Below, piece by piece: positions 11,331 through 20,820 of a DNA stretch of 64,000 bases (its first letter is position 1; each line of letters begins with the position of its first letter). A program made the position numbers and the translations under genes. The notes under the pieces are model-generated. The model was not told the DNA's origin. It saw only the letters and a program-made list of their open reading frames with translations, and ran no database searches. Source of the DNA: Gnetum montanum. Its lineage: Eukaryota > Streptophyta > Gnetopsida > Gnetales > Gnetaceae. The DNA is taken from assembly GCA_015680685.1 (NCBI GenBank), contig MNCI01005318.1, positions 26,985-90,984 on the forward strand, written 5' to 3'.

Positions 11331-12892
11331 TCCTTATTTAGATCGCCTCCTTCCAACTCAGTCGTGGGGGAGATGGTCACCAATGCTAACCATTCTAAGC
11401 CCTTAGTTCCTTTGCCTTTTTTGTTTTACACATTGTTCATCTTTACTTATTTTTGTTTTACACCATCATTAACATTTTTACTATTTTTTTGTTTAATTTA
11501 TTCTTATTTGTCAGATAATAAGTGCTCATGATGGTGGATTGTATTATAATAAGTGTTGATTGCTAATGTTTGGTTTTTACATTTGACTTTCAATGTTAAT
11601 GCTCAGATATGGTTTCTTTTGATAAAACAGGCAATGAGTCCATGTCACCCAATTATCCATACAACTCTATGGTCTCCCTTGTTTTGGAAATGTACTATCC
11701 CTTTTCTAAGTAAACTTATTAATGAATTGGTGTCTCAGTACTCTTCGAACAAAGGAAATATTCCAATGGATGGAAAAGGGTGTGACCTCAAGGTGATTTG
11801 ATGCATTTTTGTTGGCTATTCTCTTGGGTACTTGGATGTTTTTCATAAGTCCTCTGCCATTCTGCTCTTGACCAAATATCAGGGAGTTGACTAAATCAAA
11901 TAATTTTTTGCATGGTGTGGTTCTCACATTCAAAAAAAAAAAGACACTGGTGAGAATTCAAAGCATACCCCTTAGACATAATAAAGAAACATGGGCTACA
12001 AGCATTGGTTATGGCATTGGAAAGGCATGTTACCCATGCCTGAAGGTTACCTCTAACTAAGGCCCTTTCTCACTTCCTACTTCTTCTCTTGTTGGGATGG
12101 TCGTGGCTATGTGGATGCATTCTTGTTACTTCAGGAGGATGGGTTGGTCAAGTGTGTTGATGCGTGGTCACTAGATGTGGATAGTTGAATCTGGATTTGG
12201 ACAGAATTTTATTAAGTCACCTTAACCACATATTACATAAGGGACTTTACACCATCTTAATTTTGGGACTCCATTCCATTCTCTCCTCTCTTTCTATATT
12301 GCTTTCCACATTCCATCTCATTGCCAGTTTTATGATGAGTCTATGTCTTGGTTGATGCATTGTTATTCTTAGGTAAAACACTTGTGGTAAGTTCTTAAAC
12401 TTTGTTTCCATATGTCATTCTGAGAGCCTATGGAATCTTTGGTTTGTAGGTTTGTCAGGGCATTTAGGGCATGAGCTTGCTTTGGGGAGGACCCACTGGC
12501 ATTCCTTTTTGGTGAAATTACTAAGCTCTTTCCCTTTAATATTTCTCACAATCAACTATTTCTATTCACCCCATCAATGACATCCATTTTTGCTTTTGTT
12601 TTATTGGCTTCACCATTGTTATTTCTCTTATCCTTCTTGTTCTTTAAAGTTTTCCACCCTATTGCTACCAGAGGTTTGCTCTTAGTCATGGGGGCCTTGT
12701 CACAAATTTTTCCATTCCATAATTATCTTACCCCTACACCTTGGGTAGTTATTAGTCATAAACCTCTAAACTAGTATCTGCCATACCCACAACCTAGCCA
12801 ATGTGCTTTATATTGAGGAAAGGTATCAGCGGCATTAGGTTTTATCTACCCTTGCTAATCTATGAGTGTGTTGTGTGTGCAGATGGTGATTA
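11331..12892 (+). other. Element A: post-pol non-coding region
   Basis: No coding frame is supported. The region starts with the GTGGGGGAGATGG purine tract (11364-11376) and aligns in blocks with 815-2861 of element B, including a second CATGGGGG tract at 12687-12694. The palindromic cassette present in B at 2331-2402 is missing here. It ends with 'ttgtgtgtgcag' directly before an ATG at 12893, the same splice-acceptor-like arrangement as in B and C. Confidence 0.6.
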
Positions 12893-13027
12893 CATGAACA
12901 ATGGACTAGGATAAGAGGGAGCACTCAAGATGGACTAGAGCTAGAGCACTTATGCAAGGAAAAAGTTTGGACATGTAGCTATGTATGAACAACGGTGTGC
13001 ATAGTTTCCACATCGACAACAACGTGC

Positions 13028-13069
<42 letters not shown>

Positions 13070-13284
13070 AAGCTATTGAATGAGGGTCTCGATGTCATCT
13101 ATGTATAGTGTTCACCACAATGGGCATGAACACCAATGTTGTAATATATTTGTCGATCCATTCCCTAGGCACTTTGAGTCTATCATCCCATGTCATCGTT
13201 AGTTGTCATTCAATCAATAATCCCATACCTTCCCAGTAATTTGTAAGGAACTCAAGGATGAGTTTTCATTCATTCATGGGGGTA
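12893..13284 (+). pseudogene. Element A: truncated ORF3 plus 3' untranslated tail and PPT
   Basis: The ATG at 12893 follows an AG acceptor-like site, as in B and C. Only a short, broken frame follows (a few dozen codons). A (TC)18 microsatellite at 13033-13068 lies in the middle. Sequence after about 13200 ('caataatcccataccttcc') aligns with the end of element B at 15842-15909. About 2.4 kb of ORF3 present in B and C has therefore been lost. The tract ATGGGGGTA immediately before the LTR is the polypurine tract. Confidence 0.65.
13033..13068. repeat. (TC)18 microsatellite
   Basis: A perfect dinucleotide run located where element A's ORF3 is deleted relative to B and C. Confidence 0.95.
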
Positions 13285-14138
13285 TGATGAGTCGTGATAT
13301 CAAGGTCGCGATATTGCGGTTGTGATATCAGGTCCACGATATCGGATCCTACCAAGCGATATTAGACACCCGATATTGAGACCTGTCTCATTGCCTATAA
13401 ATAAGAGGTGGGTGCACTTGGTTTGGTAGTTAATTCTTAGTCCCTTACCCAAACTCTTGCAATTTCTCCCTCTAAGAGTTAGAATTATTTTAGAATTATT
13501 TTTGAGTTCTCGCAGTAGGAGTCCTAAAGCAAACTGATCTTTATTTGAGCATTGTGTAGTTGAGCACACCTTGTGTCTAAAAATAAAGATGAACTTTGTG
13601 ATAAACCTTGCATCATTCAGAATAACTTATCTCTCACCCTTAATGTTATTTATAGTTCTTTAATGCTTTCATTAGTTAATTAATGTGGCTTTTATTGATT
13701 TGTTAATTTCACAAGTAAACACACTCAGTACGACCACTTCGAGCATGCGTGGAACACTTAGTAACCCAGTAATGATTAGTGTTTGGTAATCCTAGTAGTG
13801 TTGCATTAGTTCAGGATGTGTACGAAAAGTGGGAACAGATGCTGGTGTTAGGACTAGTTAGGACCTAGGTGATTAGTTAATTTAAATTAGTTATTCAATC
13901 AATTCACTTCTTCCCTCTTAGCACCAGGACATAAAACATAAAAAGCATAAAAATCATATACCTCAAGTTTACTTAACCATACAATCGTGTCATACGAGTA
14001 AGCTTGGACAGACAACGATTGCCTAACCCATCCTTGTTCTATGAAGGCACATAAGCATTTAGTCATTGGAGTTTGACCGGATCACACGTAACGCTCGTAT
14101 TTGTATGGTTGAGCATAGGGGTACCTCACTGCTCATCA
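13285..14138 (+). repeat. 3' LTR of element A
   Basis: 854 bp, TGATGAG...CTCATCA, with TATA box TATAAATAA at 13396-13404. Its 5' edge contains four GATATC/GATATT words spaced 13-17 bp apart (13298-13345), most of which are deleted from the 5' LTR. Confidence 0.92.
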
Positions 14139-15597
14139 TCTTCTTAGTATACTTGGAAAAAGATGAGGAGACAACAATATTGGTGGTGCAATACCAAGGG
14201 TAGGAGATAGCAGCAGAGGTGGTTGTTGATGGAATAGCCAAAACACTCAACGCACATGTAGTAGTTATGCTAGACATCACTATACTTAAGGATCTATAGA
14301 TGTCTGCAGGAATCACAAGCAGTAGGATAAATGCAGCATAGTAAGAAGAACTACTAGACTAACTAGTGGGAACTAGGCAATTGCTTCCAGATGTCTTTGA
14401 CCTTTCAGACAATATTACTATAACCCAGTTGAAGCTACTATAGGCAAAGGACAAGAATATCATCTTGTAGGGGCAACTTGAAACTAACAAGGAGCTAAAT
14501 GAATGCTTGGCTACTGAAGTTGTTGAATTAAGAGCCCAGATTGTTAACCCTACATTTCTCAACCTAGCATTGATAAGAGATGAAGCTATGGAATAGCTTC
14601 ACGCTAAACTAAAAGGGGTTGAGGATGCAATGGAGATGGCAATGTTCTATCGATCCTTGGCAAAGGCTACAAAACACAAAATTTAGAAGGCCTTGGATCA
14701 GACTTGCTAGGAGAACATATAATTAACTGTAGAGAATCATTGCCTACAGATTGTTGATGAGCAAAAATAGACTTTATTCATTAATAGTAGGAGTAATTGG
14801 CTAGAGCAAACACAAAACTAAGGAGATTGGTAGTGGAAAATAGAAACCTTTCCATGGAGGAGGCCTATGCCCTTTACCAAAAAACTATGATCAAGGTAGC
14901 CACCTAGAAATTGAAGGCTCTCAAATTTGAGAGAGTCAAAAATCATTCAGTCTACAAAAATAAGTAAATGAAAAACACATCTAGTTGACGAAGGGGAAAG
15001 TCAATGAAGCCCTTTAGCAACTCCAGCAAGGAAGAGAAGTTTGGTAGCCTATCATTGATGGGATAAATGTCTATAATAAGGTAGAAATCTACATAAAGGA
15101 GTTGTAGATTAAGGAGATGATGAAATATATGGATTTGCCAATTTTGATACACAAATATAGCCATGTTAATTGTTGGATGACCACAGTCAAAACTAGAGAA
15201 ATAGATGGCCAGCTCATACTTTTTGTATGAGGTTGAGTTCAAGCATCATAAAGACATAAAGCAAAAGCTTATGGTGGCAAACACTAAACTCAGAGTTCTC
15301 AAGGGAAAATACACCAATCAAAGATCTACCACAAAGAACCTGGCTAGAAGAATGAACAACTACCATGAGTTGTAAAATGTAGTCAAGGTGTTTGATGTCA
15401 AACTCAAACAATTCACTGTCTGGCTTTTCAATTTAAAGGAGATGTTCTCAGTAATGTCCTGTTTATGTGATATCCCCATTCCAGCCCACATTGGTGATGC
15501 TACGTGGATTGTGAATGATCCTCGGAGTAAGGAGGAGAAGATGAAGGCATTACTAGATGCCTTTCACCTTCCACTGGAGGTTGTAGCTACAGCATGA
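14139..15597 (+). pseudogene. Element B: ORF3, C-terminal half (coiled coil)
   Basis: This continues the ORF3 frame interrupted by element A. It encodes long charged helical stretches rich in Glu, Lys, Leu and Gln (about 14400-15380), which look like coiled coil, with several stops. The C-terminus is the best-conserved part: NDPRSKEEKMKALLDAF (about 15510-15560), preceded by IPIPAHIGDATW. Element C has a matching DDPRTKEEKLQELLN near 22950-23000 (minus). Both halves together give an ORF3 of roughly 900 codons, similar to the length in C. No membrane segment typical of a true envelope protein was recognised. The function is unknown. Confidence 0.6.
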
Positions 15598-15909
15598 TAG
15601 CCATAGCCACCTTAGACACCACACATGCTCAAAGCTAGCAAAGGTCTTTCAGAACCTCAAGATCCTCCACCACCTGGGACTATCTAATCTTCCCCAGCAT
15701 TTCCATGCCATCAAAGGATGTGTTGCATAATTTTGTATAGTCATGTCATGATGTTCAATTTTGTGTGATGAACATCATAATTTTTGTAATGTGTTGATTT
15801 GTACACTCAGGCACTTAGTTTTGTTATATCAAGAGTCAGTCAATAATCCCATACCTTTCCAATTTTGTAAAATTACTTGAGGATGCATTTTCATTCAATC
15901 GTGGGGGTA
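15598..15909 (+). other. Element B: 3' untranslated tail and polypurine tract
   Basis: A non-coding tail after ORF3, ending in 'tcgtgggggta' (15899-15909) directly before the LTR. The segment 15842-15909 aligns with the same position in element A (13210-13284). Confidence 0.7.
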
Positions 15910-16828
15910 TGATTAGTGTCAAAGTGTCACGTCGATGGGACCCTATTGATGTGGCCTCGTCGACAGAGCCCCATTTACGTGGTGTTGCCCCATCGACAAG
16001 GCTATGTCGATCCCATTGACATAGTCTTGCAGCAAAAACTATAAATACAAGCTCCTAGCCATTTTTATGGGTAATCAAGTCATAATAGTAGCAGAGCTCT
16101 TGTAGTTTGTCAATTTGAAAGTTAGAATATTTCTCTGAGTGCCCATACTAGGAGTTAGAAAGTGTACAGATCTTTATTTGAGCACTATTGTACTTGAACT
16201 ACACCAGTGTGTACAACAATAAAGATGAGCCTTTTGATCAATCCTTGCAACGCTTAGAACAGATTAATGATTTATTTATGCATTCATTGTTTTCATTAAA
16301 TATGCAATTAATTAAGATAAATTAGACTTTAAGTGATTAGTTAATTGTTTAAGCTAAATAGATTAAACACATGAGTGCAACCACTTCGTGCATAAACATG
16401 TATTCACTTGGTAATCCCAGTAGCATTATTACTTGGTGCACCTAGTAGTGTAGCACTTGGTAACCCAGTAGTGGATACATGGGTTTAGGACATGTATGGA
16501 AAGTGGAACTGGATGCTTATGTTAGGACTAGTTAGAGGTTAATTAGTTAGTTAAACTAAATTATTTATTAAATTACTTCATCTCTCTACTTTAAGCACCA
16601 AAGAACATAAAACAAAAAACAATAAAAATCATATGTCTTGATTACACTTAACCATACTATGTGCATCACAAATATAATTGAGAAGACAACAAATGACCAT
16701 TAGGGCAAGGTTCACTTCCTAGAAGAACTAGTACACCGAGAACTATAGAGCCCACAAAATTCAACTAGATTGCACGTAAATGCTTGTGATTCGTATGGTT
16801 GGGTGTAGGGGCACCTTGTCACTCATCA
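15910..16828 (+). repeat. 3' LTR of element B
   Basis: 919 bp beginning TGATTAGTG and ending CTCATCA, related to the A, C and D LTRs throughout R/U5 (TATA box TATAAATA at 16040-16047; 'caataaagatgagcc' near 16219). The U3 edge is unlike A: it carries TCGATG/GTCGAC words (15930-16020) instead of GATATC. The partner 5' LTR lies upstream of the window. Confidence 0.88.
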
Positions 16829-17605
16829 AGTATCTCATAACCACATGTTGAAAACAAGCCATCTTCATTTTCAAAAGTAAGGTTTCAAATTTATACACTA
16901 TTATTGAGTGAAAAAACAAAATAAAGTTGCATAAACCATGGTGAATAATTACATTTTGCCATTATTATGTTGCCCTATTTTGTCTCTATTACCTTTACAT
17001 CTTTACATGCATTTGTTTCCTTATTTATTTCATTCTTTATAGGTAAAAATAGGTATACATTTGCTTCTATTTTGAAAAGCCTTATTAATTTAATACTTAA
17101 ACTCTATCTTTTCTTGGAACTATTTCTAGTTATTTCCAATTATTTCATGTTATTTTAGACAAAACTAATTATTGTTGCAAAAAGATCATGACAAGAATAG
17201 TTTTCTTGTTGAGCAGAACCTTTTATTTTTAAAAAAATTAAAATAGAATCCTAGGAAACTTAACCAAAAATCAGTTATTATCACCACCAATTATTAGGAA
17301 ATAAAAACAAAAGATTGATTTTTTATTTTGCAAAATTTGTCCAATTTAAAAAATATATCCACATGTGCTTAATTGTGTTGCTTTTGCTTATAGCTAAGCA
17401 AAGGAGGAATTTTTTTATCAAAATATCCATCCTCCAATATTCTAGGAAGAAAAAACCTAGAAAAAAATTAGAACAAATAATAGATTTTCAAAATCACTAG
17501 AAAAAAATTACTGAAATTTTTACTTATGTCCACTTAAACTCATTAGATCAATTGATTTTAAAATTTATTTTGCTGAATTTTTAACAATGACGTGTTAGTC
17601 TAAAT
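16829..17605. other. AT-rich flank, no feature recognised
   Basis: This is very AT-rich DNA between the end of element B and the modular repeat. No domain, RNA gene or LTR edge was recognised. Confidence 0.5.
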
Positions 17606-17890
17606 ATAGTCTAATTAGAACCTTATAATTTAGCATTCCTCAGCAACTTTCAAATGAAGCATTCCTCAGCATAGTCTAATTAGAACCTTATAATTTAGCA
17701 TTCCTCAGCAAAATAGAGCTTTCAGCAAAATAGAGCTTTCATAGTCTAATTAGAACCTTATAATTTAGCATTCCTCAGCAAAATAGAGCTTTCAAATGAA
17801 GCATTCCTCAGAACCTTATAATTTAGCATTCCTCAGCTTTCAAATGAAGAGTGTAAAATTTATGACTTAAAGCTTTCAAATGAAGAGTTG
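17606..17890. repeat. Complex modular tandem repeat
   Basis: Three short modules recur in changing order. X is a 39-bp unit starting 'atagtctaattagaacc' and ending 'cattcctcagc', at 17606, 17671 and 17741, with a shortened copy at about 17811. Y is 'aaaatagagctttca', at least three times. Z is 'ctttcaaatgaag', at least four times. Copies are nearly identical, so the amplification is recent, but the module order is irregular. Confidence 0.9.
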
Positions 17891-18700
17891 AAGAGTCTTA
17901 CCATTACCATTGTTACACAAACTTAAAATAAATAACTTTCAAAACCAAAGCAAATAGGAACATGAAACACGTAACATGGACAATATAGGTGAAGACATCC
18001 AATGCAAAATGTAGATATAAACAACGCGGTTTATTGTTGTTTATGTGCTTCTTTTACTCTTCGTCACTTTTATGGCACATCGAAACCAACCAACAAGAAG
18101 TTTCAACAATATGAGCTTTCATTGTACCAATACACCAGGCTTTCAACTCATTTTGTTACGCCACGTTTTCAACTAATTTGGTATGAGTTTTCATGATGTA
18201 TGATAGATAACTATTGGATGTATGTATAACTGTTAAAGCATTTGGGACGAAGCCGTTACACGTAATAATTGTGGGTTTCAGTTACTTTAATTCACAATCA
18301 TGTTTTCATAAACCATGAATGCATTTTTCTCGCATTCTTTGAAATGCAGATATTGAACTGTGGCAGGCAAAAACAAATGTTCAAAGATGAAACTATTGTA
18401 TTCCAGCGGATGCAAAGAGCAGATAAATGCATGTTTTCCTTTGAAGGTTTATTTACAGAAAAAGTTTACGCCGTTTGATATTCCAAGTTTACTACCGTTA
18501 ATAATGCTACACAATGACGGACCGACCACTGCCGGCTCACATATGATAGAACTTTAAAATCAAACTCAGCATCAGAAAAGACGGAAACTTCAGCATCAAA
18601 TCTGCCAAATTTTGAAGTATTTGAATAGAAGCATCGTGTTGTTTTAAAGAAATAACTGGCTAGTGTCTATCGTCTACTGCATTTCTGTGTGCGAAAAGTA
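17891..18700. other. Intergenic DNA 3' of the BAP31-like gene
   Basis: The base composition is less AT-rich than the surrounding repeats and no retroelement similarity was recognised. Short open frames exist but show no family resemblance. This is probably low-copy DNA flanking the gene. Confidence 0.4.
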
Positions 18701-18792
18701 AACTAGGCACTAGCAGGTGCTCTTCGTCGTTGCTTTTTCCATTTCTGATATGATAGCAGCAATATAGCAAAGATCTTTATTAAAGCGAAATC

Positions 18793-18798
18793 TTTATT
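18793..18798 (-). terminator. Candidate polyadenylation signal of the BAP31-like gene
   Basis: AATAAA on the minus strand, about 130 nt past the stop codon. A second AATAAAG lies about 20 nt further downstream. Confidence 0.5.
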
Positions 18799-18928
18799 TA
18801 CACACACAACCAGCCGCACAAGAACGGCAAGAAACATAGAGAAGAAGAGAAGAATGGCAACAAATGTAGAAAAGGCATTCAAAGCAATTAAGCAAAATTG
18901 AGAAAGGCGCTGTGACATGAATCCTTCA

Positions 18929-19363
18929 TCAATCATTACGGCGGGCGAGCTTTCGCAGCTGATCGTCTAGGGTTTGGATACGAACGAGGAGGTACGTAAC
19001 ACGGCACATGAGCCAATACAAAAGCAAAGACGTCACAACGAGCAAAGCGTTTCGCTGAGCTTTTTCGACGGATCTGTTATTGCTGCTGCTGCTGCTGTGA
19101 TCTGCAGTGGCGCCGGAGTTACAGAGAGGGCCGGGGCAAACGGAAGACGAAGCGGCGGACGAAGGTACAAGATCGTGTTTCCAATACATATCCATTAGCA
19201 GAAACAGCGAAAGAGGCACTACCGTCATGAGCGGACGCAGAGCACCTCTGGAGAGGAGCGTCAAGCCCTTGCGTACGGTTTCCGTTGCCGGAAGAGTCAG
19301 CATCACCAGCATCACTGCTTCAAAGCCGGTCGCGCATGCCAGTACCAGCCATTCCAGAGCCAT
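18929..19363 (-). CDS. BAP31-like endoplasmic reticulum membrane protein
   Basis: An intact single-exon frame of 144 codons, and the only clear cellular gene in the window. The start is the ATG at 19363, giving MALEWLVLACATGFEAVMLV, the N-terminus typical of plant B-cell receptor-associated protein 31-like proteins. Three hydrophobic helices fit the family: about residues 1-22, 44-62 and 105-125. The signature LFLLMDMYWKHD follows helix 2. A serine/cysteine-rich luminal loop (about residues 65-95) is longer than usual. Then comes KAQRNALLVVTSLLLYWLM and a short C-terminal charged helix (LVRIQTLDDQLRKL) ending in RRND. The length matches the short plant forms, which lack the long coiled coil of animal BAP31. 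BAP31 proteins act in ER export and quality control of membrane proteins; the plant role is inferred. No stop or frameshift is seen. Confidence 0.9.
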   Translation of the reverse strand: MALEWLVLACATGFEAVMLVMLTLPATETVRKGLTLLSRGALRPLMTVVPLSLFLLMDMYWKHDLVPSSAASSSVCPGPLCNSGATADHSSSSSNNRSVEKAQRNALLVVTSLLLYWLMCRVTYLLVRIQTLDDQLRKLARRND

Positions 19364-19705
19364 TTTTACCAAAATGATTACAATTTTAACAAAAGATTGA
19401 GTACAGGGGCAACCACAACAGCAAGCAACAAGAAAAGAAGAAGAAGAAGAAGCAGAAGAAGAAAAGATGATGAGGAGTCCTCGATGAAGCTATAAAAAAA
19501 GTGCAAGTGCAAAAATTCGTTTCGTTTGTTTGTACCGTATCCGTGAACTGGATTGTGGTAGAGAATTTGCAGTGAAATGGATCGATTCTGTTGCCAAATG
19601 CTGAGCATGCAGCGTGGACGCGTACGCCGCCTTGTTGAGGTCGTTTTCTTCTGGTTGTGCCAAATGTGACCGTTGCCGTGAATTTGAGCATGCGCTGAAC
19701 CCAGC
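19364..19705 (-). promoter_or_regulatory. Probable 5' leader of the BAP31-like gene
   Basis: On the minus strand this stretch is pyrimidine-rich, with a CTT repeat (plus-strand GAA run, 19433-19470) as in many plant leaders. It contains upstream ATGs. One at 19691 opens a 101-codon frame ending at 19386, 22 nt before the gene's ATG. A leader intron cannot be excluded. Confidence 0.4.
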
Positions 19706-19730
19706 CCGAGTCCCAAATTGACGACCAAAA

Positions 19731-19738
19731 TTATTATA
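19731..19738 (-). promoter_or_regulatory. Candidate TATA box of the BAP31-like gene
   Basis: TATAATAA on the minus strand, in 'cttgtataataattttgg', about 370 nt upstream of the start codon. It is the best TATA-like word upstream of the gene and is otherwise unsupported. Confidence 0.35.
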
Positions 19739-19741
19739 CAA

Positions 19742-20820
19742 GATTGCCTTTGAAAGTATTTGTTATGTTATTACGTACTGATTATTTTTTAAAGAAAGTA
19801 TAAATCAAAGTAACAAATAAAGATAAACACAGCTGGTTTCCGTTATCTGACAGAAGTAGAAATATTGCTGTAACAAAAATCAACTAAGAAAACAACAATT
19901 CTCTTCTTGAATAATCTAAGACATAAAATAAAGAGTTGGAAAGAGAGATTTTAAAAAGCTGAAAAAATAAACCAACGCTATCAATATGATGTAAATAGTA
20001 GAAAATATAACTTATAAATAATAGCTGGTATTGACAGGGAGTATAGGGTGAAACCCGGTTTACAACAACGGTTATTTTAAAATTTACGGGAAAATTGCAA
20101 AATATCAATTTCCAATATAAACTTAGCCTTTTTACTTTGAACCCATATGGTTCTGGGCTGAGGAATGTCGGACCCAAAACAAAAGCAACAAATAAACAAA
20201 CAAAACAATGGTCTAAGCTTCTAGCTAATGTGCATTAAAAAAAAAAAGGTGCAAAGCCCACAATGTTCTAAGTGATGTGCATTAAAAGCGTTGCAAAGTA
20301 AAATTAAATTGTTAGAAGGTTATAGTGTCCCATAATCAAAATTGTTAAATTTCAGGTGTTCTACTAAGTAGAATAAATAAAATATTGAAATCACAATGAT
20401 TGACCTTGTATGTATATAAGAACATATTTTAGAAGCTTGATTGAGTTCTTTATTGCCACTATATAGAACCTATAGCTATGATGTACTCAAATGAGTGAGT
20501 GAACAGATCTTGTAGTGCATACCTTCATAATTCATCCTATGAAGCAATAATTGGCTGTAGAAGATTAAATTTAATATAATAAGTCACATCAAAGGAATAC
20601 CATGAACTTCGGCTATAAGTCTATCCATTCTTTTTATAATTAGTTTCCTCCACCACATATAGGTGGTTTCCAAAGTCTCTTGTGATCAACCTAGAGGATT
20701 CTAAGTTACCATGTTTCTAACCCTACTTTGTTCTCTTCAAAGGACCTTTTGAAATGATGGAACTAGAATATTTTATAAAACAGATGAAAAAAGCTAATTG
20801 GACTACTGAGTTGCTTGCCT
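19742..20820. other. Upstream flank of the BAP31-like gene, no feature recognised
   Basis: AT-rich DNA. It contains an A-run at 20237-20247 flanked by the similar phrases 'gtgcattaaaa' (about 20230) and 'gtgcattaaaa' (about 20277). No coding similarity was found. Confidence 0.4.

Larger units (their letters stand above)
4153..14138 (+). mobile_element. Element A: complete Athila-like Ty3/gypsy LTR retrotransposon nested in element B
   Basis: A 10-kb element flanked by related LTRs of 803 and 854 bp. Both begin TGATGAG and end CTCATCA, a perfect 7-bp inverted terminal repeat. Internal order is primer-binding site, gag, protease, RT-RNase H, integrase, post-pol region, ORF3 remnant, PPT. The order of pol domains places it in Ty3/gypsy. 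The tRNA-Asp-type PBS and the extra ORF after pol point to the Athila clade (established for that clade, applied here by inference). All coding regions carry stops and frame changes. The two LTRs differ at roughly one base in twelve by eye, so insertion is not recent. It disrupts B's ORF3. Confidence 0.9.

Noticed and set aside
13021-13080. TC-rich run as a plant GAGA-type promoter element
   Set aside because: It is a perfect microsatellite inside a decayed ORF3 with no gene downstream except the LTR.
17606-17890. CRISPR-like array
   Set aside because: Repeats are not separated by unique spacers of constant length, the modules are shuffled, and the context is a plant nuclear genome.
18974-19400. 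Plus-strand frames of 74 and 97 codons opposite the BAP31-like gene
   Set aside because: They are antisense shadows of a well-supported gene and match no family.
19378-19741. Three overlapping minus-strand frames of 83-116 codons upstream of the BAP31-like gene as separate genes
   Set aside because: They overlap one another in different frames and contain low-complexity Phe/Leu runs from a CTT repeat. They fit a 5' leader better than coding sequence.
20230-20290. A-run as the poly(A) tail of a retrocopy
   Set aside because: The LINE is on the minus strand, so its tail should be a T-run on the plus strand. No matching target duplication was found around the A-run.
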